Assembly: GCA_965215295.1 (NCBI GenBank)
Contig: OZ244045.1
Location: 3,968,001-4,032,000, forward strand
DNA from: HK1 sp965215295
GTDB taxonomy: Bacteria; Pseudomonadota; Gammaproteobacteria; HK1
Direction: 5' to 3'
DNA length: 64,000 nt
The translations under genes were made by a program, and so were the position numbers. Shown piece after piece: positions 8,276-17,445 of this stretch (its first letter is position 1; the number at the start of each line of letters is the position of its first letter). The notes beneath the pieces are model-generated. The model had not been told where the DNA came from, did no database searches, and saw only the letters and a list, made by a program, of their open reading frames with translations.

Positions 8276-9463
8276 ATGCGCCATTCCGCGCTCACCCGCC
8301 GCCTCGATGTCGAATCCGCCCGCGTGTGGGACATCCACTACCTTGCCCGGGAGCGGCGGGAGAGCGGCGAGGACGTGATCCTGCTGACGGTCGGCGACCC
8401 GGACTTCGAGACCCCGCCCGCCATCGTCGACGAAGCCGAGCGCAGCCTGCGGCGCGGGCGCACGCGCTACGGGCCGACGGCCGGGGATCCGCCGCTGCGC
8501 GAGGCGATCGCACGCCATCACGAGAAGACCACCGGCCAGGAGGCCGGCGCGGAGAACGTGGTGGTGTTCGCCGGGGCGCAGAGCGCCCTGTTCTCCTGCG
8601 TCCTGTGCATCGCCGACCCCGGTGACGAGATCGCGGTCTTCGAGCCGCGCTACGTGACCTACGACGGGGTCGTCGATACGCCGGGCGCGGTGCGGGTGGA
8701 CGTTCCGCTGGCGGCTCCCCGGGGCTTTCGCTTCGACCCCGACGCGCTCGGCCGTGCGGTGACGCCGCGCACCCGGGCGATCCTCCTCAACACGCCGCAC
8801 AACCCGACCGGGATCGTCGCGGCCCGCGAGGAGCTCGAAGCGATCGCCGCGATCGCGAAGCGCCACGACCTGTGGGTGGTGAGCGACGAGGTCTACGCGA
8901 ACCTCACCTACGACGCCGCGCACGTCGCCATCGCGAGCCTGCCCGGCATGGCCGAGCGCACGGTGACCATCAACTCGCTGTCGAAGTCGCACGCCATGCA
9001 GGGGTGGCGCCTCGGCTGGGCGGTGGGGCCGCAGGCCCTGGCGCGGCACCTCACCCACCTGATCGTGTCCATGGTGTTCGGGACCCCGCCGTTCACGCAG
9101 GACGCGGCGCGGTTCGCGCTCACCCACCGGCTCGCGGAGGTGGAGACGATGGAGCGGGCGTACCGGGCGCGGCGCGATCTCGTCTGCGCGCGGATCAATG
9201 CCTGTCCCGGCCTCGCCTGCCAGTGGCCGCAGGGAGGGATGTACGCGATGGTCGACGTGCGCGGCACCGGCCGGTCCGATGACGACTTCGCGTGGGGCCT
9301 GCTGGAGGCCGAAGGGGTCTCGGTGCTGCCCGCCGCGACCTTCGGAGAGAGCGCCGCGGGGCACGTGCGGGTGAGCCTCACCGCTCCGGAGGCGGTGCTC
9401 GGGGAGGCATGCGATCGGATCGAGCGGTACGCCCGCTCGCTGGCCGGGCCGCCAGGGCCTTGA
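8276..9463 (+). CDS. PLP-dependent aminotransferase, arginine:pyruvate transaminase-like (AruH)
   Basis: A 395-residue class I/II aminotransferase. The PLP lysine lies in SLSKSHAMQGWRLGW, the dinucleotide-like turn is NTPHNPTG, and the cofactor-binding aspartate lies in VSDEVYANL. The N-terminus (RVWDIHYLAR, VGDPDFETPP) and the lysine region resemble Pseudomonas AruH as I remember it, which converts L-arginine to 2-ketoarginine using pyruvate. Substrate specificity is inferred. It follows the EF-G-like gene by 56 bp and precedes a 36-bp repeat array. Confidence 0.8.
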   Translation: MRHSALTRRLDVESARVWDIHYLARERRESGEDVILLTVGDPDFETPPAIVDEAERSLRRGRTRYGPTAGDPPLREAIARHHEKTTGQEAGAENVVVFAGAQSALFSCVLCIADPGDEIAVFEPRYVTYDGVVDTPGAVRVDVPLAAPRGFRFDPDALGRAVTPRTRAILLNTPHNPTGIVAAREELEAIAAIAKRHDLWVVSDEVYANLTYDAAHVAIASLPGMAERTVTINSLSKSHAMQGWRLGWAVGPQALARHLTHLIVSMVFGTPPFTQDAARFALTHRLAEVETMERAYRARRDLVCARINACPGLACQWPQGGMYAMVDVRGTGRSDDDFAWGLLEAEGVSVLPAATFGESAAGHVRVSLTAPEAVLGEACDRIERYARSLAGPPGP

Positions 9464-9494
9464 GCCGCCACGGCGGGGAGCTTCTTCACTCCAT

Positions 9495-9674
9495 CGCTCA
9501 CGCGGACTGGAAGCCCGTGCGTCAGGCGGTCGCCCATGCGGACTGGAAGCCCGTGCGCCAAGCGGTCGCCCATGCGGACTGAAAGCCCGTGCGCCAAGCG
9601 GTCGCTCATGCGGACTGAAAGCCTGTGCATCGGGCGGTCGCTCATGCGGACTGGAAGCCTGTGCGTCAGGCGGT
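9495..9674. repeat. Tandem array of five 36-bp units
   Basis: Exactly five contiguous units (9495, 9531, 9567, 9603, 9639), each beginning cgctcatgcg or a variant and ending ggcggt or agcggt, with 1-5 differences between units. There are no spacers, so it is not a CRISPR. The last unit runs into TATCCT (9674-9679), a possible -10 of the SDR gene, so each unit may carry promoter-upstream sequence. Confidence 0.93.
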
Positions 9675-9757
9675 ATCCTGCCCGTGTCGCCAATTCAGGG
9701 CCGGTGGCCGCGCTCCCGGCCTGATGCAGACCCCGGACGCAAGGAGCCCGGTGTTCG

Positions 9758-10531
9758 ATGCAGCAACGACTGACATTCGACCTGAGCGGCCGCACCGCGC
9801 TGGTGACCGGGGCGTCGAGCGGCCTCGGCCGGCACTTCGCCCGCACCCTCGCCGCCCACGGCGCGTCGGTTGCGCTCGCGGCTCGACGCGTCGAGCGGCT
9901 GGAATCCCTTGCGAGCGAGATCCACGGCGACGGCGGGACCGCGCACGCCGTCCGGATGGACGTCACCGATGCGCAGAGCGTCGCGGCCGGTCTCGATGCG
10001 GTCCGGGATGCGCTCGGGGTGCCGGACATCCTGGTGAACAACTCCGGCGTCGCGCGGCCCGCGGCCACTCTCGACGTCACCGAGGACGACTGGAACGGGG
10101 TCATCGGCACCAACCTGGAGGGGGCATGGCGGGTCGCGCAGGGGACCGCGCGGCGCATGGTCGAGGCCGGGCGCCCGGGCGTCATCGTCAACGTGCTGTC
10201 GATCCTGGCGTTCGGGGTCGCGGGAGGACTCGGGACCTATGCCGCGTCGAAGGCCGGGCTGCTGCAAATCACCCGGACCATGGCGATGGAGCTGGCCCGC
10301 CACCGGATCCGGGTGAACGCCATCGCACCGGGCTACGTGCTCACGGACATGAACCGCGAGTTCTTCGCGGGCGATGCCGGCAAGGCGATGATCCAGCGCA
10401 TCCCCCAGCGCCGTATCGGGGACCCGTCCGATCTCGACGGGGCCCTGCTCCTGCTCGTGAGCGACGCATCGTCCTACATGACGGGCTCGACCATCGTCAT
10501 CGACGGCGGGCAGCTCGCCTCCGGCCTCTGA
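9758..10531 (+). CDS. Short-chain dehydrogenase/reductase
   Basis: A 257-residue classical SDR. It has the cofactor loop TGASSGLG (about residue 17), the NNSG motif, the catalytic serine region NVLSILAFG, and the YAASK active-site Tyr/Lys. The C-terminus MTGSTIVIDGGQ is typical of FabG-like NAD(P)H-dependent oxidoreductases. AARR after the second beta strand suggests NADPH preference. The substrate is unknown. The start is ATG at 9758. It lies between two repeat arrays and shares direction with the flanking genes. Confidence 0.88.
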   Translation: MQQRLTFDLSGRTALVTGASSGLGRHFARTLAAHGASVALAARRVERLESLASEIHGDGGTAHAVRMDVTDAQSVAAGLDAVRDALGVPDILVNNSGVARPAATLDVTEDDWNGVIGTNLEGAWRVAQGTARRMVEAGRPGVIVNVLSILAFGVAGGLGTYAASKAGLLQITRTMAMELARHRIRVNAIAPGYVLTDMNREFFAGDAGKAMIQRIPQRRIGDPSDLDGALLLLVSDASSYMTGSTIVIDGGQLASGL

Positions 10532-10625
10532 GCCTGCCACGGTGGCGCGCCACCGCGCTGTCGCGGAAGGAGCTTCGGAGCATTTTGCCGTACACGAAAA
10601 ATCAACGGCTTGCCGGACGTTCCAT

Positions 10626-10843
10626 ACAAGCCCGAACACGGACGTACCGAACGGAGATGCCTTGGTGCGAGTCCAATCGGAGGCAGGGCCTGTCGTGAGC
10701 CCGTTCGGGGGAGAAGGCGCATGAGCCCGACCCGACAAGCCCGAACATGGATGCTCCGAACGGAGATGCCTTGGTGCGAGTCCAATCGGAGGCAGGGCCT
10801 GTCGTGAGCCCGTTCGGGGGAGAAGGCGCATGAGCCCGACCCG
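10626..10843. repeat. Two 109-bp direct repeats upstream of the indolepyruvate oxidoreductase gene
   Basis: Copies at 10626-10734 and 10735-10843 are head-to-tail and differ at only a few positions near their left ends. The second copy abuts AGGGAGG, the ribosome-binding site of the next gene. No protein is recognisable in either, so this is probably duplicated 5' leader or promoter sequence. Confidence 0.93.
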
Positions 10844-10855
10844 AGGGAGGATCGT

Positions 10856-13800
10856 GTGAGCATGTCGGGAGAACGAGTCGTGGACCGGCCAGCCGTCGAG
10901 CTCGCGGACATCGACCTCGACGACAAGTACACCCGGACGCGCGGGCGGGTCTTCCTCACCGGCATCCAGGCGCTGGTGCGGCTCGTGCTCACCCAGCGCC
11001 AGCGCGACCTCGCGGCCGGGCACGACACCGCCGGCTACGTCAGCGGCTACCGCGGCTCGCCGCTCGGCGGGCTCGACCTGCAGCTCGACCGCGCAAAGAC
11101 GCACCTCGATCGGCACCACGTGGTGTTCCAGCCCGGGGTCAACGAGGACATCGCCGCGACCGCGTGCTGGGGCACGCAGCAGGCCGGGCTCGACGGCGAG
11201 GGGGCCTGCGACGGCGTGTTCTGCCTCTGGTACGGCAAGGGTCCGGGCGTCGACCGCTCCGGCGACGTGCTGCGGCACGCGAACCTCGCGGGGACGTCGA
11301 GGCTCGGCGGAGTGGTGGCGTTGCTCGGCGACGACCATGCCTGCGAGTCGTCGACCACCGCGCACCACAGCGAGTACGCGATGGTCGATGCGTCGATCCC
11401 GGTGCTCAATCCGGCCGGAGTGCAGGAGATTCTGGACTTCGGGCTCTACGCCTTCGCCCTCTCGCGCTACAGCGGTTGCTGGACCGCGCTCAAGTGCGTG
11501 CACGACACCGTCGAGGCCGCCGCCTCGGTGGAGATCGATCCGGAGCGGATCGGGATCGTCATCCCCGACGATCCCGCCGTCCCCCCGGAGGGCCTGGGGA
11601 TTCGCTGGCCGGATACGCCCCGGGAGCAGGAGGTGCGGCTGTACGAGCGGAAGCTGGAAGCGGTGAAGGCGTTCTGCCGGGCCAACCGCCTCGACCGCAC
11701 GGTGTGGGACTCGGACCGGGCGTGGCTCGGGGTCGCGACCACCGGCAAGTCCTATCTCGACGTCCGGCAGGCGTTCGAGGATCTCGGCATCGACGAGGCG
11801 GCGGCGCGGCGGCTCGGGATCCGGCTCTACAAGGTCGCAATGCCGTTTCCGCTGGAGCCGGAGGGGGCGCGGCGGTTCGCGGCGGGCCTCGAAACCATCG
11901 TGGTGGTGGAGGAGAAGCGCGCCCTCGTCGAAACCCAGCTCAAGGACGTGCTGTACGCGGCGCCGGGCGCTCCGCGCATCCTGGGCAAGCGCGACGAGGC
12001 CGACCGGCCCCTGTTTCCCGCCGCGGGTCGGCTCGACACCAACCACATCGCGGTCGAGATCGGCCGCCGGCTGCTGGCGCGCGTCGGCGATCCGGCGAGC
12101 GGAGGCCGGGCCGGGGCGGACGATGTGGCCTCGGTCGCGGCTGCGCCCGGAGGTCCGGCCGGGGCGGAGGCCGGGGGTCTGGACCGGGAAGAAGTTGCGG
12201 GTTCGGCCGGGGCGAACGACATGGCCTCGGACGTGGCGCGGGTGTCGGCGCGGGTCGCGGAGCTCGAAGCGATCCCGGGGGGCGGCGACTCGGAGCCCGT
12301 TCCGATGGAGCGCACCCCGTACTTCTGCCCCGGGTGCCCGCACAACACCTCGACCCGGGTCCCGGACGGCAGCCGCGCCCTCGCCGGGATCGGCTGCCAC
12401 TACCTCGCGCAGTTCATGGACCGGTCGACGTCCCGCTTCACCCAAATGGGCGGGGAGGGCGCGAGCTGGATCGGCGAATCGCGGTTCAGCAAACGCACGC
12501 ACGTCTTTCAGAACATCGGGGACGGGACGTACTTCCACTCGGGGCTCCTGTCGATCCGGGCCGCGATCGCGGCCGGCGTCAACGTCACGTTCAAGATCCT
12601 CTACAACGACGCGGTGGCGATGACCGGCGGCCAGCCGGTGGACGGTCCTCTCACGGTGCCGGTCATCACCCGGCAGATGCAGGCGGAGGGCGCGCGCCGC
12701 ATCGTGGTGGTGACCGACGAGCCGGAGAAGTACGGGACGCGGTCGGGTCTCGCCCCCGGCGTCACCGTCCACCACCGGCGCGAGCTCGACGCGGTCCAGC
12801 GGACGTTGCGCGAGATCGCCGGGGTCACGATCCTCGTCTACGACCAGACCTGCGCGGCGGAGAAGCGCCGGAGGCGCAAGCGCGGGAAGTACCCCGACCC
12901 GCCCCGGCGCGTGTTCATCAACCCCGCGGTGTGCGAGGGGTGCGGCGATTGCGGGGTGAAGTCGAACTGCGTCGCGGTGGTCCCCGTCGAGACCGAGTTC
13001 GGCAGGAAGCGCGCCATCGACCAGTCGTCGTGCAACAAGGACTTCTCGTGCGTCGAGGGGTTCTGCCCGAGCTTCGTCACGGTGCACGGTGGCCGCTTGC
13101 GCAAGGGCGCGGAGGTATCGCGCGACGGCGCCGCGCTTCCCGCGTTGCCCGATCTACCCGCGCTACCCGAGCCGTCGCTCCCGGCTCTCGAACGGCCGTA
13201 CGAGATCATCGTCACCGGGGTCGGGGGCACCGGGGTCATCACCATCGGCGCGTTGCTCGGGATGGCCGCGCACCTGGAGTCCAAGGGATGCTCGGTGCTC
13301 GACCAGACCGGGCTTGCGCAGAAGGGCGGGGCGGTGGTGAGCCACGTGCGGGTCGCGGCCCGGCCCGGCGACATCACCACCACGCGGATCGCCGGCGGCG
13401 CGGCGGACCTCGTGCTCGGCTGCGACGCCGTCGTCACCGCGGGGGCGGACACCCGCGCCACGATGCGGGTCGGGAAGACCGCGGTGGTGGTGAACACGCA
13501 CCAGACGATGACCGGCGACTTCACCCGCGACGCGGACCTCGTGTTCCCGGCCGAGGCGCTGATGCGAGGCATCGAACGCGCCGCCGGCGCCCGGCAGGTA
13601 GACCGGGTCGATGCGACGCGGATCGCGACGGCGCTGACCGGCGACGCCATCGCGACCAACCTGTTCATGCTGGGCTTCGCGTGGCAGAAGGGCCGCATCC
13701 CGCTCTCCCGGGCAGCCATCGAGCGCGCCATCGAGATCAACGGGGTTGCGGTGGAGATGAACCTGAGCGCGTTCGACCGGGGCCGGCGCACCGCGGCCGA

Positions 13801-14644
13801 CCGGGATGCGATGGAGCGCCAAGCCGCTCCGGATACTGCCGCCAGCCGCACCGCTTCGGGCACCGCCTCGGGCATCGCTTCGGGCATCGCTTCGGGCATC
13901 GCTTCGGGCATCGCTTCGGGTACCGCCTCGGACACCGCCTCGGACATCACATCGGGCATCGAAGTGGCGCCGCCGCGCCGCCGCGAGACGCTGGAGTCCC
14001 TGGTGGACCATCGGGCGGCGTTCCTCGCGGACTATCGGAATGGGGCGTACGCCGACCGCTATCGTGCCTTCGTCGAGCAGGTGCGGGCGGCCGAGCGCTC
14101 GCGCGCGAAGGGGATGCGCGGGCTCGCCGAGGCGGTGGCCCGCGGCTACTTCAAGCTCCTCGCGTACAAGGACGAGTACGAGGTCGCGCGCCTGTTCGCC
14201 GCGCCGGAATTCCGGCGCCGGCTGGAGGCCACGTTCGAGGGGGACTACACGCTGGAGTTCCATCTCGCCCCGCCGCTGTTCGCGCGGCGCGATCCGGTCA
14301 CCGGCGAGCCCCGCAAGTCGCGCTACGGCCCGTGGATGATGCGGGTGTTCGGGATGCTGGCGCGGCTGAAGGGACTGCGCGGCACGGTGTTCGATCCGTT
14401 CGGGCACACGCAGGAGCGCCGCGGCGAACGGCGCCTCATCGAGCGGTACGAGCAGACGGTGGCGTCGCTCATCGGCGCCCTCGACCACACCAACCACGCC
14501 CTCGCCGTCGAGATCGCGTCGTTGCCCGAGCGGATCCGCGGTTTCGGCCATGTGAAGGCGCGCAGCATCGAGGAAGCCGAGCGCCGCGAGGCCGAGCTGT
14601 TGCAGCGGTTCAGGACTGCGGTGGAGTCGCCGGATGCGGCGTGA
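10856..14644 (+). CDS. Fused indolepyruvate ferredoxin oxidoreductase
   Basis: A 1262-residue single-chain enzyme that oxidatively decarboxylates aryl pyruvates to acyl-CoA with ferredoxin reduction. TPP-domain features include GGEGASWIG and GDGTYFHSG (about residue 558). A ferredoxin-type cluster CEGCGDC...C lies near residue 692. The gamma domain starts at GVGGTGVITIG (about residue 789), and a C-terminal extension typical of long fused IORs follows. The GTG at 10856 is five bases after AGGGAGG; ATG at 10862 is the alternative. Two linkers are unusual: a Gly/Ala-rich insertion at about residues 415-470 and a 4-residue repeat tract at 999-1034. Both are in frame. Confidence 0.92.
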   Translation: MSMSGERVVDRPAVELADIDLDDKYTRTRGRVFLTGIQALVRLVLTQRQRDLAAGHDTAGYVSGYRGSPLGGLDLQLDRAKTHLDRHHVVFQPGVNEDIAATACWGTQQAGLDGEGACDGVFCLWYGKGPGVDRSGDVLRHANLAGTSRLGGVVALLGDDHACESSTTAHHSEYAMVDASIPVLNPAGVQEILDFGLYAFALSRYSGCWTALKCVHDTVEAAASVEIDPERIGIVIPDDPAVPPEGLGIRWPDTPREQEVRLYERKLEAVKAFCRANRLDRTVWDSDRAWLGVATTGKSYLDVRQAFEDLGIDEAAARRLGIRLYKVAMPFPLEPEGARRFAAGLETIVVVEEKRALVETQLKDVLYAAPGAPRILGKRDEADRPLFPAAGRLDTNHIAVEIGRRLLARVGDPASGGRAGADDVASVAAAPGGPAGAEAGGLDREEVAGSAGANDMASDVARVSARVAELEAIPGGGDSEPVPMERTPYFCPGCPHNTSTRVPDGSRALAGIGCHYLAQFMDRSTSRFTQMGGEGASWIGESRFSKRTHVFQNIGDGTYFHSGLLSIRAAIAAGVNVTFKILYNDAVAMTGGQPVDGPLTVPVITRQMQAEGARRIVVVTDEPEKYGTRSGLAPGVTVHHRRELDAVQRTLREIAGVTILVYDQTCAAEKRRRRKRGKYPDPPRRVFINPAVCEGCGDCGVKSNCVAVVPVETEFGRKRAIDQSSCNKDFSCVEGFCPSFVTVHGGRLRKGAEVSRDGAALPALPDLPALPEPSLPALERPYEIIVTGVGGTGVITIGALLGMAAHLESKGCSVLDQTGLAQKGGAVVSHVRVAARPGDITTTRIAGGAADLVLGCDAVVTAGADTRATMRVGKTAVVVNTHQTMTGDFTRDADLVFPAEALMRGIERAAGARQVDRVDATRIATALTGDAIATNLFMLGFAWQKGRIPLSRAAIERAIEINGVAVEMNLSAFDRGRRTAADRDAMERQAAPDTAASRTASGTASGIASGIASGIASGIASGTASDTASDITSGIEVAPPRRRETLESLVDHRAAFLADYRNGAYADRYRAFVEQVRAAERSRAKGMRGLAEAVARGYFKLLAYKDEYEVARLFAAPEFRRRLEATFEGDYTLEFHLAPPLFARRDPVTGEPRKSRYGPWMMRVFGMLARLKGLRGTVFDPFGHTQERRGERRLIERYEQTVASLIGALDHTNHALAVEIASLPERIRGFGHVKARSIEEAERREAELLQRFRTAVESPDAA
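13850..13957 (+). repeat. Nine in-frame 12-bp repeats in the indolepyruvate oxidoreductase gene
   Basis: Units of the form atcgcttcgggc encode (T/I)(A/T)S(G/D) nine times between the gamma domain and the C-terminal domain. It looks like slippage-driven linker expansion that keeps frame. Confidence 0.95.
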
Positions 14645-14796
14645 CGGGGGCGGTCGTCGCCGACCCGATCGCGGTGTGCACTCCCGGACTCGATGTCGAT
14701 GGAATGCTCCATCGGTGAGCGTGGAGGCGTATTGGAGAGCCGCGGTGCATCACGCCTCTCTGCGCAGTGGCCGCGCCCATTGATGAACGTGGTGGC

Positions 14797-15870
14797 GTGC
14801 TGAAGGCCGGGCCATGCCTTGTGCTGGGCGCCGCGCTTGCGCTCGGCGGATGTGCGACCGTCGAGTACTACGCGCAGTCGGTGACCGGCCATCTCGGGCT
14901 GATGTCCCGGGCGCGTCCGGTCGAGGAGGTCATCGCGGCGCCGGAGACTGCGCCGCGCCTCGCCGAGCAGCTTCGCACGGTCCTCGAGTTCAGGGAATTC
15001 GCGTCCGGCACCTTGGGGTTGCCCGCGAACGCCAGCTACCGGCGCTACGTCGATCTCGGCCGCCGCTACGTGGTCTGGAACGTGGTGGCTGCCCCGGAGC
15101 TTTCGCTCGAACCCCGGCGCTGGTGCTTCCCCATCGCGGGATGCCTGAGCTATCGCGGTTACTTCTCCGAATCCGCTGCTATCGGGTATGCCGAGGCGCT
15201 GGAGTCCGAAGGTTGGGACGTGACGGTGGCCGGTGTGCGGGCGTACTCGACCCTGGGTTGGTTCGACGATCCTGTGCTGAGCTCCATGGTCGAGCTCCCC
15301 GAACACTTCCTCGCCGGGATCGTCTTCCACGAGCTCGCGCACCAGCGGCTCTACGTCCCCGACGACCCCGAGTTCAACGAATCCTTTGCGGTCGTGGTCG
15401 AGCGTACCGGCGTGCGCCGATGGATCGAGGCGTCGGGGTGGGCGGCGGGTCCGAGCGAGGATTACCTTGTCGCAACCGAACGCCGTGACGCTTTCCTCGA
15501 TCTGGCGCGAGCCACGCGCCGCGAGCTCGAAGCCGTGTATGCGTCCTCCCGCCCGGACGCGGAGAAGCGCAAGGCGAAGGCGAGCGTGATCGAGCGGATG
15601 CGGACTCGATATGCCGCGCTCCGGGCGACGTGGGAGAGCGGTCCGACCTACGACTTCTGGTTCGAGCGTGGCGTGAACAATGCGGCGCTCGCGCTTGTGT
15701 CCACCTATGATCGATGGGTACCCGCCCTGACCGCGCTACTCGCCCGGTCCGGAGGCGACCTCGAAGCGTTCTATCGCGCGAGCGATGCCCTCGCGGCACT
15801 TCCCCCGGACAGGCGCCGCGCCAGGCTGGAGGCGCTGGCGGCGTCTGCACGGCGGGGGTCGTCTCCATGA
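14797..15870 (+). CDS. Predicted aminopeptidase, zinc-dependent lipoprotein
   Basis: A protein of about 357 residues with a short signal peptide ending in lipobox LALGGC and the metal-binding HELAHQ motif in GIVFHELAHQ. This is the predicted aminopeptidase family (PF10023 type), which carries HExxH and a downstream glutamate (FNESFAVVVE). It is probably membrane-anchored in the periplasm. I preferred the GTG at 14797 (MLKAGPCLVLGA), which gives a normal lipoprotein signal; an in-frame GTG at 14767 adds ten polar residues. The stretch 14645-14796 has no gene. Confidence 0.85.
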   Translation: MLKAGPCLVLGAALALGGCATVEYYAQSVTGHLGLMSRARPVEEVIAAPETAPRLAEQLRTVLEFREFASGTLGLPANASYRRYVDLGRRYVVWNVVAAPELSLEPRRWCFPIAGCLSYRGYFSESAAIGYAEALESEGWDVTVAGVRAYSTLGWFDDPVLSSMVELPEHFLAGIVFHELAHQRLYVPDDPEFNESFAVVVERTGVRRWIEASGWAAGPSEDYLVATERRDAFLDLARATRRELEAVYASSRPDAEKRKAKASVIERMRTRYAALRATWESGPTYDFWFERGVNNAALALVSTYDRWVPALTALLARSGGDLEAFYRASDALAALPPDRRRARLEALAASARRGSSP

Positions 15871-16086
15871 ACGTTCGGGACGCCGGCGAGCCGGGGGAGT
15901 GCCGTTGCGCGGAGAGGGCGTCGAGAGCGTGAAAGCGGGGGTGGTGGCCGCCCGGTACAGTGGACGCGCGAAGACGAAAGAGGCGAGCGTCGACGCCGGA
16001 AGGTGGCTGGCCAGCATGGCATCGCGATTGAGGTTCATGGGTTCCTGCTTTCGGGCGAACGGAGCGTCCCTGCAGCTTTGCCCGCG

Positions 16087-16092
16087 TATACT
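16087..16092 (+). promoter_or_regulatory. Possible -10 element of the Mrr-like gene
   Basis: TATACT lies 37 bp before the start codon in an otherwise gene-free 259-bp gap (15871-16129). No convincing -35 is seen. Confidence 0.3.
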
Positions 16093-16129
16093 TCCCGACA
16101 AGATACGGGTCTCGCAGAGGTAGTCCGGC

Positions 16130-17137
16130 ATGATCTACAACTTCAGACACGACAGGGACAGGACGCAGGAGATTGCCGAGCGCATTCGCCGCGAGAAACA
16201 GGTATCCCAGGGCTGGGGAGGCGGCACATCGGGGAACCTCGGTCTTCACACCAAGGACTTCGTAAGCAACACCCGCTCTTGTTATGGGCTTTCCACGACG
16301 AGAATCGCGACGAATCTCTCACGCATGAAGGAATTCCGGGACGATGACATTCTCGTCCTCCCCCATCTGCCCGAGTACGGAGTCGTCAGCCTTCACATCG
16401 TGGACGGGAACTTCCCAAGTTGCTACGAGTACGATCCATCCGATTCAACCGACCAGAACCACCGCATCAAAGTGAAACGCTCGTTCGGCATGAACGGGGA
16501 GATCAGCGTCTGGAACGTGGATCTTGCTCCGTACCACGCAAAGCTTCGGTGGCTTCGCCTGCCAGTGCTGCCGATGCCCCAGTTCACCATCTTCGAGAAA
16601 CTTGTAAAGGAGATGTCGGCGGAGTCGGCCGGGCAAGCCCAATACGGGCCATCGGAACTTAATGACTTCCTGTACAACATGGCGCGCAGCGTGGGTGACA
16701 AAGCGACGGAAAAGATGCGGGAAATGCCTGCGAGCGGGGGCGCCATTTCGTTTGAGGCGTTGTGCGAAAAGATCGTTCTCGGAAGTGGCTATGGCTACAA
16801 AGTTGTGGACCGAAACAGGTACAACCGGGAAGGAGGCGATCTGGATCTGATCTGCCAGCGGGAGGGGACGGTCTTCGAGACCGGAGACGTGACACTCTGC
16901 ATCCAGATCAAGAAGCACGAAAAGAAGACGGGGGAAGAGGCTGTGGGGCAGGTAGTCGGAATGCTCGAAGATCGACCAAGCGCCCATGGCTGCGTCATGT
17001 CGGCGGCCGACGGATTTACCGAAGAAGCAGAGAAAATGGCGGACGATCACGGAATCGCACTACTGAATAGGCGCGACATTTTCCGACTGCTCATGCCTCA
17101 GTTGCCCGATTACTTCGACCCGGAAGGGGGCGAATGA
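16130..17137 (+). CDS. Mrr-like restriction endonuclease domain protein
   Basis: A 335-residue protein whose C-terminal third has the PD-(D/E)xK layout: a glutamate/aspartate in GGDLDLI (about residue 240) and QIKKHEKKTGEEAVGQ (about residue 262), then a glutamine-bearing helix, as in Mrr_cat domains. The N-terminal 200 residues are aromatic-rich and not recognised; they may be a modified-DNA or nucleotide sensing module. Its base composition is visibly less GC-rich than its neighbours, suggesting acquisition. A solitary Mrr-type enzyme would cut modified DNA; that function is inferred. Confidence 0.72.
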   Translation: MIYNFRHDRDRTQEIAERIRREKQVSQGWGGGTSGNLGLHTKDFVSNTRSCYGLSTTRIATNLSRMKEFRDDDILVLPHLPEYGVVSLHIVDGNFPSCYEYDPSDSTDQNHRIKVKRSFGMNGEISVWNVDLAPYHAKLRWLRLPVLPMPQFTIFEKLVKEMSAESAGQAQYGPSELNDFLYNMARSVGDKATEKMREMPASGGAISFEALCEKIVLGSGYGYKVVDRNRYNREGGDLDLICQREGTVFETGDVTLCIQIKKHEKKTGEEAVGQVVGMLEDRPSAHGCVMSAADGFTEEAEKMADDHGIALLNRRDIFRLLMPQLPDYFDPEGGE

Positions 17138-17247
17138 CTGGCTCGCGGTTCGCCCGGAAGCAAGCGGCCGAAGGAGGCCGTTGTTCTGATTCGGGTGAGC
17201 CGTCTGATTCACTCGCCATTCCCCCCGCCACGGAGGCGAGCGGAATC

Positions 17248-17331
17248 ATGAAGCGGGCAAGCGGTACGAGACATCGCGCGCGGCGCACCGCCGCGCAGTG
17301 GCGAAAGCTGGTCGATTCGAGCGGCCCCTAG
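17248..17331 (+). pseudogene. Possible truncated IS66 TnpA-like N-terminus
   Basis: A 27-codon frame ending RRTAAQWRKLVDSSGP resembles the opening of IS66-type accessory TnpA proteins, which normally continue with SGLSQAAFC. It stops here. It is weak and short, and may be chance. The rest of 17138-17445 holds no gene I can support. Confidence 0.22.
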
Positions 17332-17445
17332 AGCGGATGATCCCCTGAGCGAAACTGTCCATCAAGGAGGGATCGACGTCGAGCGGGATCGCCGGGAGCG
17401 CAGAGACCAGAGGGAATGGCGGCAGGGATCAGGTAGCAAGGACAG

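Noticed and set aside
9495..9674. Possible CRISPR array because the repeat length is 36 bp
   Set aside because: Units are contiguous with no spacers and no cas genes are present.
9695..13087. An 1130-codon minus-strand frame opposite the SDR and indolepyruvate oxidoreductase genes
   Set aside because: High GC leaves long open antisense frames. Its product is His/Arg/Pro-rich low complexity, and the plus strand encodes recognised enzymes.
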